Below, piece by piece: positions 1 through 7,319 of a stretch of 25,520 bases of DNA; position 1 is the stretch's first letter, and each line of letters opens with the position of its first letter. The notes below the pieces were generated by a model. It did no database searches. It was not told the DNA's origin and was given only the letters and a program-made list of their open reading frames with translations. A program made the position numbers and the translations under genes. The stretch covers positions 1 to 25,520 of the forward strand of contig VBLR01000159.1 in the NCBI GenBank assembly GCA_005878665.1. The letters run 5' to 3'. The stretch comes from Methanobacteriota archaeon (GTDB taxonomy: Archaea; Thermoplasmatota; Thermoplasmata; RBG-16-68-12).

Positions 1-372
1 AACGCGGAAGCAATCGCGAAATTCTTGAAATCGCAGAAGGCCGTCGCGAAGGTCCACTATCCCGGGCTCCCCGACGACCCCGGCCACGCCATCGCGAAGA
101 AACAGATGCGTCGCTTCGGCGGCATGCTCAGCTTCGAGGTCCGCGATCCGTCCCGGGTCGTCGAGCGGCTGAAACGTCTCGAAGTCATTGTGCCGGCGGA
201 GAGCCTCGGCGGCGTCGAGTCCTTGATCGAACACCCGGCCTCGATGACCCACGCGAGCGTGCCCAAGGATCAGCGGGAGAAGCAGGGCATCACGGACGGC
301 TTGGTTCGCTTCTCGATCGGACTCGAAGACGTCCAGGATCTAACGGAAGATCTCGAGCAAGCGCTCGGGTGA
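1..372 (+). CDS. Cys/Met metabolism PLP-dependent enzyme (cystathionine gamma-synthase/lyase family), 3' end only
   Basis: The reading frame is open from base 1, so the gene begins before the window and only about 123 C-terminal residues are visible. They match the C-terminal domain of trans-sulfuration enzymes that use pyridoxal phosphate to make or break cystathionine or related thioethers. Seen are the hallmark runs YPGL, QMRRFGGMLSFEV, SLGGVESLIEHPASMTHA and GLVRFSIGLED followed by a DL..DLEQAL tail, which form the substrate-binding part of the fold. The PLP lysine lies upstream and cannot be checked. Synthase, beta/gamma-lyase and methionine gamma-lyase share these motifs, so the exact reaction is open. 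A TTG at 25 is internal and not a start. The last 33 nt overlap the end of the convergent membrane-protein gene. Confidence 0.9.
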   Translation, partial: NAEAIAKFLKSQKAVAKVHYPGLPDDPGHAIAKKQMRRFGGMLSFEVRDPSRVVERLKRLEVIVPAESLGGVESLIEHPASMTHASVPKDQREKQGITDGLVRFSIGLEDVQDLTEDLEQALG

Positions 373-1101
373 TGACCCGCGCATCCGTTCTCGAGTCCAA
401 GAGAAGCCTCGGGGGTTCGCCGGGGCCGTATACGCAGTCATCCCGAGGGCGAGCAGTGCGTAGCCAAACACGGCTGCCCCGGGGAGGATGCCGAGACTGA
501 GGCTCCAGGCTTGAACGAACCCGGTCGTCCCGGGACTCTGGAGGATCACCACGATCGTCGCGGCCGCGACGGTGAACAAGACCAACGCTCCCACATCCGC
601 GAGATACCGGAACCGCGGTTCCGCGGAGCCTGCAATGCGGCCGAAGAGAATCCCATGGAGGGCGAGGATTGGCACGAACGACCAGCTGAGGTACGGAAAT
701 ACGTTTACATAGAAAACGAAAATCCAAGCGTTCGACGACACCATCGCTCGGTACTCGAGCGGGAGGGCGATGAGCGCAGCGACGACCACGACGAAGGTAA
801 GCAGAAACGCCCTCCATGCGACGACGACGCTAGGATCGTCCGGCCGTCGCGCCCGGAGGTCCCGCAGCCCGGCCCAGAGATTCGGCCATGCGGAGACGTG
901 GACGACGACCGCGATCCACGCGAGGACGATGTCTCCGAAGACGGGAGCGGAATCCGGAACCGGAAGGATCCATCGACCCGCTGCCGACGAGCCCCAAAAG
1001 AGCGCGACGCTTGCCGCGAACAGAACGGCGGCCCTCCGGAGTTCGCGGGCCCAAACGCCGCGACCGGTCGCCGCGCGTCGGGAGGGGAGGAGACCCGCCA
1101 T
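340..1101 (-). CDS. Predicted six-helix integral membrane protein, unknown function
   Basis: I do not recognise a family. The 253-residue product has about six hydrophobic segments, near residues 24-41, 53-75, 98-115, 124-150, 166-187 and 197-222, with basic residues at the N-terminus (SRRAATGR, RELRR) and a basic, polar tail (RERMRGSSPERLLEIFR), which suggests a cytoplasmic N-terminus. No catalytic or binding motif is visible. ATG at 1101 is chosen because a TATA-like CTTATGG lies about 32 nt upstream; a TTG at 1167 in the same frame would add 22 residues of less protein-like sequence. The gene runs against the PLP-enzyme gene, overlapping its 3' end by 33 nt, and is divergent from cysS. Several long plus-strand ORFs across it are arginine-rich shadows. 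Confidence 0.75.
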   Translation of the reverse strand: MAGLLPSRRAATGRGVWARELRRAAVLFAASVALFWGSSAAGRWILPVPDSAPVFGDIVLAWIAVVVHVSAWPNLWAGLRDLRARRPDDPSVVVAWRAFLLTFVVVVAALIALPLEYRAMVSSNAWIFVFYVNVFPYLSWSFVPILALHGILFGRIAGSAEPRFRYLADVGALVLFTVAAATIVVILQSPGTTGFVQAWSLSLGILPGAAVFGYALLALGMTAYTAPANPRGFSWTRERMRGSSPERLLEIFR

Positions 1102-1129
1102 GGCCGGCCCGGCATGGCAGACCCAGGGT

Positions 1130-1136
1130 CCATAAG
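1130..1136 (-). promoter_or_regulatory. Candidate TATA box of the membrane-protein gene
   Basis: On the minus strand CTTATGG is the most A/T-rich heptamer in a GC-rich stretch and sits about 32 nt before ATG 1101, fitting a leaderless archaeal promoter. It is called from spacing and composition only. Confidence 0.35.
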
Positions 1137-1206
1137 ACTTCCGCACCGAATGTATTGCGATTGACAAACTTCGAAAATGCGCGGCGCACCCCGCGTTGCT
1201 CGAGAA

Positions 1207-1215
1207 CCTTAATAC
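1207..1215 (+). promoter_or_regulatory. Candidate TATA box of cysS
   Basis: The A/T-rich CCTTAATAC is centred about 29 nt before the cysS ATG at 1241, and no Shine-Dalgarno-like sequence lies between them. This fits a leaderless transcript that starts at or just before the start codon. On the other strand the same site reads GTATTAAGG, so it could also serve a longer form of the divergent membrane-protein gene. Confidence 0.55.
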
Positions 1216-1240
1216 GCGCCGCCTTCATGCGGACCGCGCG

Positions 1241-2650
1241 ATGCCCATCCGAGTGTACAACACGCTCTCCCGGAAGAAGGAGGAGTTCATTCCGCTCCGA
1301 GCCAACCGGGTGTCGATGTTCGTCTGTGGCCTCACCCCGCAAGACGAGACGCACATGGGCCACGCGAAGACGTACGTCGCCTTCGACGTCGTCGCCCGCT
1401 TCCTCCGTCACAAGGGGTACCACGTGTTCTACCTGCAGAACGTCACGGACATCGAAGACCGGATCATCGAGAAGATGCAGAAGACCGGACGCGGGTGGAA
1501 GGAGATCGTCAACCAGTACTTCGGCGAATACCTCGAGGTCACGGACGCCCTTGGCTGCAATTCGGTGGACGTCTATGCGTTTGCGACGGACTACATCGAC
1601 GATATCATCGCGCAAATCCGAGGTTTAATCGAGAAGGGCCACGCGTATGTCGCCGAGGACGGAAGCGTCTACTACGACACGACCACGTTCTCCGGTTGGG
1701 GCAAGCTGAGCGGACAGAAAGTCGAAGCCCTCCGGCCCGGAGCGCGAATCGCCATCGAGGAGCGGAAGAGACACCCCGCCGACTTCGTGCTCTGGAGGGC
1801 CCAGAAGCCGGGCGAGCCCGCGTGGGACAGCCCGTGGGGCAAAGGCCGGCCGGGATGGCACATCGAGGACACCGCGATCACGATCCGACACTTCGGGTCG
1901 CAGTACGATCTCCACGGGGGCGCCACGGAACTGATGTTCCCGCACCACGAGGCGGAGATCGCCCAAGCCGAGGCGTACACGGGCGTCACGCCCTTCGTGA
2001 AGTACTGGATGCACGGCGGGATGGTCACGGTGAAGGGCGAGGAGATGCACAAGTCCCTCGGCAACTATTGGCCCGTGAAGGCGGCCCTGAAGCTCTACGA
2101 GCCCGACGTGATCCGCTTCTTCCTGATCAACGTCCAGTACCGCGGGCCGATCGACTTCGCGCCGGAGCTCCTCGACGAGGCGAAGAGATCGTACGAGCGG
2201 ATTCGAGAGACGACGCGCACGCTCGACGCCGAACGCCGTCGGGCCCTCGATGCCGGGAAGGCCGATCGCTCCCTGAAGGCGGCGACGGCGAAGGCACTCG
2301 AGGACTTCGACGCGGCAATGTCGGACGATTTCAACACGCGCGAGGCGATCGCCGCCATCTTCGAGTATGGACGCGCGGTGAACAAGGCGATCGAAACGGG
2401 TGCGGGACGTGACGCCCTCGACGACGCCGCGCACGCGTTTCAGACGTTCAGCGAGGTCCTCGGCATCCTCGAGCCGAATCCGAAGGGCGCGGACCTCGTG
2501 GACCGCCTTCTCGACCTGATCGTTGCGCTCCGCGAGGACGCCCGCAAGCGAAAGGACTTCGCCACCGCGGATCGAATTCGCGACGCTCTCGCGGCGGTCG
2601 GCGTGGTCCTCGAGGATACCCGCGACGGGGTCCGGTGGAAGCGGAAATAG
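1241..2650 (+). CDS. cysS: Cysteinyl-tRNA synthetase
   Basis: This class I aminoacyl-tRNA synthetase charges tRNA-Cys with cysteine in the cytoplasm. The 469-residue length matches the family (E. coli about 461). Visible are the first Cys of the zinc site (FVCGLTP, C29), the HIGH motif as HMGH (38-41), GWHIED (205-210), YDLHGG, FPHHEAEIAQ (H235, E239) and a KMSKS-type loop MHKSL (269-273). The C-terminal third is the helical anticodon-binding region, ending in the usual ADRIRDAL...GV.LEDT..G..W pattern. One oddity is that the second zinc ligand, Cys209 in E. coli, is Asp210 here. ATG 1241 is chosen over an upstream in-frame TTG at 1196 because the family N-terminus begins at this Met and a TATA-like box lies 29 nt upstream. 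The gene is monocistronic. Confidence 0.97.
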   Translation: MPIRVYNTLSRKKEEFIPLRANRVSMFVCGLTPQDETHMGHAKTYVAFDVVARFLRHKGYHVFYLQNVTDIEDRIIEKMQKTGRGWKEIVNQYFGEYLEVTDALGCNSVDVYAFATDYIDDIIAQIRGLIEKGHAYVAEDGSVYYDTTTFSGWGKLSGQKVEALRPGARIAIEERKRHPADFVLWRAQKPGEPAWDSPWGKGRPGWHIEDTAITIRHFGSQYDLHGGATELMFPHHEAEIAQAEAYTGVTPFVKYWMHGGMVTVKGEEMHKSLGNYWPVKAALKLYEPDVIRFFLINVQYRGPIDFAPELLDEAKRSYERIRETTRTLDAERRRALDAGKADRSLKAATAKALEDFDAAMSDDFNTREAIAAIFEYGRAVNKAIETGAGRDALDDAAHAFQTFSEVLGILEPNPKGADLVDRLLDLIVALREDARKRKDFATADRIRDALAAVGVVLEDTRDGVRWKRK

Positions 2651-2730
2651 GCCCCGATTGCGGTCGGATTTTGGGCCCGTCCATCCAACGTTCTCCCGGG
2701 TGAGAACAAGGGGGTCGAAATGACCGTGCT

Positions 2731-2741
2731 ATAGTATTTAA
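2731..2741 (+). promoter_or_regulatory. Distal A/T-rich promoter-like element upstream of gyrB
   Basis: ATAGTATTTAA stands out in a GC-rich context, about 155 nt before the gyrB start. It could be a second gyrB promoter or a regulatory element. Only its composition supports it. Confidence 0.3.
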
Positions 2742-2808
2742 GGAAAAGACCTCGAAAAGAGCCCCCTCTCGCAGGCCTGTTTTCTCCATAGAAACTGGGC
2801 TCCGAACG

Positions 2809-2815
2809 TTTATAA
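2809..2815 (+). promoter_or_regulatory. Candidate TATA box of gyrB-gyrA
   Basis: TTTATAA is a near-consensus archaeal TATA element. Transcription would start near 2838-2842, leaving a leader of about 55 nt that includes the GAGGT ribosome-binding site at 2882-2886. Confidence 0.5.
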
Positions 2816-2896
2816 CGGCCTGCCGTATACTTGGCGCATCCCCCGGGATGGGCTGCGAGAGGGCACCGAACCGCGCTCTAAGAGGTCACGAAATAG

Positions 2897-4795
2897 ATGG
2901 TAGAAGAGACCGCCTACGACGCCACGCAGATCCAGGTCCTCGAAGGCCTGCAGGCGATCCGAAAACGGCCTGCGATGTACATCGGCTCGGTCGACTCGCG
3001 CGGCCTCCACCACCTCGTCCACGAGGTCGTGGACAACTCGATTGACGAAGCCATGGCCGGCTTCTGCAAGGAAATCCAGGTCACCTTGAACCCGGACGGA
3101 TCGGTGACGGTCGCAGACGACGGTCGGGGGATTCCGGTCGACATCCATCCGAAGTATGGCGCGCCGGGCGTCGAGATCGTCCTGTCTCGGATGCACAGTG
3201 GCGGGAAGTTCGAGCGAAAGATGTACCGCGTCTCCGGCGGGCTGCACGGCGTCGGCCTCTCGGTCGTCAATGGGCTGAGCGAATGGCTCGAGGTCCGCGT
3301 GAAACGAGAAGGTCAGGAGCACCGGATGCGGTTCGAACGCGGGACGAAGGCCACCGACCTCGAGGTCGTGGGCCCGGCGGAGGGGACCGGCACGATCATC
3401 ACGTTCCTTCCGGACTCGCAGGTCTTCGAATCGATCGAGTTCGACTATGACATCCTCGCGACGCGCTTGCGGGAGCTCGCCTTCCTCAACGCGGGCCTTC
3501 GGATTATCATCGTGGACAAGGTCCACGACCGCGGGGACGTTTTCGAATTTCAGGGCGGCATCGCCGAGTACGTCAAATGGATCAACCGGGCGAAGAACCC
3601 GCTCCACCCGGATCCGATCCGATTCTCGAAGGAATCCGAGGGAACGCTCGTCGAAGTCGCGATGCAGTACCACGACGGCTACAACGAGTCGATCTTCACG
3701 TTCGTGAACAACATCGACACGATCGAAGGCGGCACCCATCTCGTCGGATTCAAGGCGGGGCTGGCGCGGGCCTTCATCAAGTACGCGAAGGACAACAAGT
3801 ATCTCAAACAGGGCGAAAGCCTCGAGGGCGACGACGCCCGCGAGGGATTGACGGCGATCCTCAGCCTCAAGGTCCCCGAACCGCAGTTCGAGGGGCAGAC
3901 GAAGATGAAACTCGGGAACTCCGAGATCAAAGGAATCGTCGAGTCCATCGTGTACGAGAAGCTCACCGATTTCTTCTTGGAGACTCCCAAGGTCGCTGAG
4001 ATCTGCATCGGGAAAGCCGTGCTTGCGGCGCAGGCTCGCGAGGCCGCACGCAAAGCCCGCGAGCTCACGCGTCGGAAAGGCCTGCTCGAAGGATTCAACC
4101 TCCCCGGAAAACTCGCGGATTGTCAAGAGCGCGATCCGGCGAAGTCGGAGCTGTTCATCGTCGAAGGGCCGTCCGCCGGCGGATCTGCCAAGCAAGGTCG
4201 TCGCCGCGAGTTCCAAGCGATCCTTCCCCTTCGCGGGAAAATCCTGAACGTCGAAAAGGCCCGACTCGATCAGATGCTCAAGAACGAGGAGATCCGGACG
4301 CTCATCACCGCCATCGGGGCGGGCGTCGGCGAAGAGTTCGATCTCAAGAAGGTCCGATATCACAAAGTCATCACGATGGCCGACGCAGACGTGGACGGGC
4401 AGCACATCACGACGCTCCTCCTGACGCTGTTCTTCCGATATATGCGGCCGCTCCTCGACAGCGGATTCGTGTACATCGCGCAACCGCCGTTATACAAGAT
4501 CAAGAAAGGGAAGGACCTCCACTATGCGTACACGGAGAAGCAGCGAGAAGACCTGGCGAAGAAACTCGGCGACAAGGGGGCCGTGTACCAGCGGTACAAG
4601 GGCTTGGGGGAAATGAACGCCGAGGAGCTGTGGGAGACGACGATGGATCCCGCTCGGCGCCAACTGAAGCAAGTGACGATTGAGGACGCCGCGACCGCCG
4701 ACGCCCTGTTCTCGATCCTTATGGGCGAAGCCGTCGAGCCTCGCCGACAATACATCCAGGAACACGCGAAGGAAGTCGTCAACCTGGACATATAG
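2897..4795 (+). CDS. gyrB: DNA gyrase subunit B
   Basis: This is the ATPase subunit of gyrase, the type IIA topoisomerase that introduces negative supercoils. The 632-residue protein is the short form lacking the ~170-residue insert of E. coli GyrB. The GHKL ATPase domain shows E43/N47/D50 (HEVVDNSIDEA), DDGRGIP (74-80) and the lid GGLHGVG (114-120); QTKMKLG supplies the QTK-loop lysine. The TOPRIM domain shows E423 in VEGPSAGG and D496/D498/D500 in DADVDG, and the C-terminus has YKGLGEMNAEELWETTMDP. In the TOPRIM signature the usual EGDSAGG reads EGPSAGG (Pro425). The start has GAGGT ten nt upstream. It forms an operon with gyrA seven nt downstream. Archaeal gyrases are regarded as bacterial acquisitions, which agrees with the bacterial-like ribosome-binding sites. 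Confidence 0.97.
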   Translation: MVEETAYDATQIQVLEGLQAIRKRPAMYIGSVDSRGLHHLVHEVVDNSIDEAMAGFCKEIQVTLNPDGSVTVADDGRGIPVDIHPKYGAPGVEIVLSRMHSGGKFERKMYRVSGGLHGVGLSVVNGLSEWLEVRVKREGQEHRMRFERGTKATDLEVVGPAEGTGTIITFLPDSQVFESIEFDYDILATRLRELAFLNAGLRIIIVDKVHDRGDVFEFQGGIAEYVKWINRAKNPLHPDPIRFSKESEGTLVEVAMQYHDGYNESIFTFVNNIDTIEGGTHLVGFKAGLARAFIKYAKDNKYLKQGESLEGDDAREGLTAILSLKVPEPQFEGQTKMKLGNSEIKGIVESIVYEKLTDFFLETPKVAEICIGKAVLAAQAREAARKARELTRRKGLLEGFNLPGKLADCQERDPAKSELFIVEGPSAGGSAKQGRRREFQAILPLRGKILNVEKARLDQMLKNEEIRTLITAIGAGVGEEFDLKKVRYHKVITMADADVDGQHITTLLLTLFFRYMRPLLDSGFVYIAQPPLYKIKKGKDLHYAYTEKQREDLAKKLGDKGAVYQRYKGLGEMNAEELWETTMDPARRQLKQVTIEDAATADALFSILMGEAVEPRRQYIQEHAKEVVNLDI

Positions 4796-4799
4796 GAGG
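4794..4799 (+). promoter_or_regulatory. Ribosome-binding site of gyrA overlapping the gyrB stop
   Basis: AGGAGG overlaps the TAG stop of gyrB and precedes ATG 4803 by three nt. It decides the gyrA start against an in-frame extension back to 4680 and implies translational coupling of the two subunits. Confidence 0.7.
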
Positions 4800-4802
4800 A
4801 GC

Positions 4803-7319
4803 ATGCCGGAGGAAGCCCAGGAGTCCCGCCCCCGCGTCTCCCCGCAGCCAATTGAAGACGAACTACACCGGTCGTACATCGACTACGCGATGAGTGTTAT
4901 CGTCGGGCGTGCGTTACCCGACGTTCGCGACGGCCTGAAACCCGTCCAACGCCGAATCTTGTATGCGATGAACGAGTTGGGGATGAGTTCTGGCTCCCAA
5001 TACAAGAAGGCAGCCCGTGTAGTGGGGGAGACCCTGGGCAAACTCCACCCGCATGGAGACCTCGCGATCTACGACGCGTTGGCCCGAATGGTCCAACCTT
5101 TTTCCCTTCGCTATCCGCTGATCGACGGCCAAGGGAACTGGGGAAGCACGGAGGACGAGCCCGCCGCGATGCGATACACGGAGTGCCGGCTCGCGAAGAC
5201 CGCCGAGGCGATGCTCGAGGACTTGGAGAAAGACACCGTCGATTGGATGGACAATTTCGATGGGACGCTGAAAGAGCCCCTCGTCCTTCCCTCGAAGTTC
5301 CCGAATCTCCTCGTGAACGGATCGAGCGGGATTGCAGTCGGAATGGCAACGAACATTCCGCCACACAATCTCGGGGAAATTGTCGACGCCCTAATCGTCC
5401 TGATTGACAACCCTCAGGCCGAATTGATCGACCTGTACAACCCGGAGACGGGTCCGATTCGCGGCCCGGACTTTCCCACCGGCGGCATCCTGTACGGAGC
5501 GGATGGCGTAGCGGATGCGTACCGGACCGGGCGTGGACTGATCCGGATTCGTGCGAAGGCGAAGTTCGAAGAGGCAGGCCACGACCGCGCCCGGATCGTC
5601 ATTACGGAAATCCCGTACATGGTCAGTAAATCGTCCCTCGTCGAATCGATCGCCTTGCTCGTCAAGTCGAAGAAGATCGAGGGCGTCACGGACCTCCGAG
5701 ACGAGAGCGACCGAGATGGTATGCGGATCGTGTTGGAACTGAAGCGCGACGCCGTCGAGGACGTGGTCCTCAACCAGCTCTATCACCACACGCAGATGGA
5801 GACGACGTTCGGCGTGATCAACCTCGCCCTGCTCGAGGGACAACCGCGGGTTCTGCCGCTCAAGGACTCGATGCAGGCGTTCATTGACCATCGGGTTAGC
5901 ATCGTTCGGCGACGCACGGAGTTTGACCTGAAGAAGGCACGGGAGCGCCTTCACATCGTGGAAGGCCTCATCACCGCGGTCGACCACCTCGACGACGTGA
6001 TTCGGCTCATCCGACGCGCGCGAGACGCAGACGAGGCCCAGGCGGGTCTGATGAATCGCTATCTCCTGAGTGAGAACCAGGCGAAAGCCATCCTCGCCAT
6101 GACGCTGCGCCAGCTCACCGGACTCGAGATCGAAAAGCTGCGCCAGGAGAAGACCGACTTGAACCACAAGATCGAGAGTCTCGAATCGATCCTGGCGTCC
6201 CGGGAGCGAGTCCTCGACATCCTCAAAGCCGAATTCCTCGAAGTCAAGGATCAGTTCGGTGATGACCGCCGGACCGCCGTCGAGCTCCAAGCCTACGACA
6301 TGCAGATCGAGGACCTCATCCCCGAGGAGGACAACGTCGTGACGATCACGAACACGGGCTACATCAAACGGCTACCCGTGAGCGTGTACCGGAAACAGCG
6401 TCGGGGCGGAAAGGGAGTCACGGGCATGGACACCAAAGAGGAAGACTACGTCGTCGACCTCTTCGTTGCCTCAACCCATGATTTCATCCTGTTCTTCTCA
6501 TCGAAAGGGAAGGTGTTCAAGCGAAAGGCCTTCAAGCTGCCCGCCGCCGGGAGATATGCCCGGGGGAAGCCCGTCGTCAACCTCTTGGAGCGCCTCGATC
6601 CCGATGAGAAGGTCGAAGCGATGATTCCGACTCGAGAGTTCCCCCCAGACCGATTCCTCGTCTTCGTGACCAAACGGGGACGAATCAAACGGACCGGCTT
6701 CGCGGAATTCCAGAACATCCGCGAGAGCGGGATCCGCGCAATCAAGTTGAATGAGGGGGACGAGCTGATCGACGTGCGGATTGCCGGGGGCAACGAGGAG
6801 GTCATCCTCGCTTCGGCCGGCGGATACGCAAATCGCTTCCCGATTGACGAAGTCCGTCCGATGGGCCGACCCGCGGCGGGTGTCGCGGGCATGCGCGTCC
6901 GATCGGGAGACGAGGTCGTATCGATGGCCCTGTCGAGCAACCCGGAAGCCGAGTTGCTGACGGTCCTTTCCAGCGGCTACGGCAAGCGCACGACGATCTC
7001 CGAATATCGGAAGACCCGTCGGGGATCTAAAGGAGTCCGCACGACCAGCGCGAAATACGCGAAAGGCCGCGTCGTCGCGGTGAAAGTCGTCCGACCTGAG
7101 GAGCATCTCCTCGCCACAACGAAAGCGGGGGTCGTAATTCGTTGCGCCGTCGCCGATATCAGCGTCAAGGGCCGCGCGGCGCGCGGCGTGAGGCTCCAGC
7201 GTCTCGGTGACGGCGACGAGGTGGTCGCGGTCGCTCGAGTAATCGAAGAAGAGGAACAGGATCGCGCCTTGTCCGCGGAACCACCGGGGAAGCCGCAGGA
7301 TCCCGTCAAGCCAACGTAA
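4803..7319 (+). CDS. gyrA: DNA gyrase subunit A
   Basis: This subunit cleaves and rejoins DNA and wraps it for negative supercoiling. The 838-residue protein has the N-terminal breakage-reunion core (YIDYAMSVIVGRALPDVRDG at 25-44, then GLKPVQRRILYAM), the catalytic pair R124-Y125 in AAMRYTE, the coiled-coil/tower region, and a C-terminal beta-pinwheel starting near residue 510. The GyrA-box QRRGGKG (532-538) marks it as gyrase rather than topoisomerase IV; a degenerate repeat TRRGSKG occurs in a later blade. The position of E. coli Ser83 is Leu87 (HPHGDLAIYD), whereas Asp87 is conserved as D91. The start follows the AGGAGG that overlaps the gyrB stop. The last 14 nt overlap the convergent epimerase gene. 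Confidence 0.97.
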   Translation: MPEEAQESRPRVSPQPIEDELHRSYIDYAMSVIVGRALPDVRDGLKPVQRRILYAMNELGMSSGSQYKKAARVVGETLGKLHPHGDLAIYDALARMVQPFSLRYPLIDGQGNWGSTEDEPAAMRYTECRLAKTAEAMLEDLEKDTVDWMDNFDGTLKEPLVLPSKFPNLLVNGSSGIAVGMATNIPPHNLGEIVDALIVLIDNPQAELIDLYNPETGPIRGPDFPTGGILYGADGVADAYRTGRGLIRIRAKAKFEEAGHDRARIVITEIPYMVSKSSLVESIALLVKSKKIEGVTDLRDESDRDGMRIVLELKRDAVEDVVLNQLYHHTQMETTFGVINLALLEGQPRVLPLKDSMQAFIDHRVSIVRRRTEFDLKKARERLHIVEGLITAVDHLDDVIRLIRRARDADEAQAGLMNRYLLSENQAKAILAMTLRQLTGLEIEKLRQEKTDLNHKIESLESILASRERVLDILKAEFLEVKDQFGDDRRTAVELQAYDMQIEDLIPEEDNVVTITNTGYIKRLPVSVYRKQRRGGKGVTGMDTKEEDYVVDLFVASTHDFILFFSSKGKVFKRKAFKLPAAGRYARGKPVVNLLERLDPDEKVEAMIPTREFPPDRFLVFVTKRGRIKRTGFAEFQNIRESGIRAIKLNEGDELIDVRIAGGNEEVILASAGGYANRFPIDEVRPMGRPAAGVAGMRVRSGDEVVSMALSSNPEAELLTVLSSGYGKRTTISEYRKTRRGSKGVRTTSAKYAKGRVVAVKVVRPEEHLLATTKAGVVIRCAVADISVKGRAARGVRLQRLGDGDEVVAVARVIEEEEQDRALSAEPPGKPQDPVKPT

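Larger units (their letters stand above)
2651..2896 (+). other. cysS-gyrB intergenic region and gyrB leader
   Basis: These 246 nt hold no convincing gene. They contain two A/T-rich elements, ATAGTATTTAA (2731-2741) and TTTATAA (2809-2815), and a Shine-Dalgarno-like GAGGT (2882-2886) ten nt before the gyrB ATG. A weak T-run (TGTTTTCTCC, about 2778-2787) could contribute to cysS termination. Unlike other solo genes here, gyrB therefore appears to have a real 5' leader of roughly 55 nt from the nearer box. Confidence 0.5.

Noticed and set aside
2810..4483. 557-codon minus-strand ORF opposite gyrB
   Set aside because: It is a shadow frame in high-GC coding sequence; composition is biased to Arg, Asp and Val, with no domain, and it lies fully inside a certain gyrB gene.
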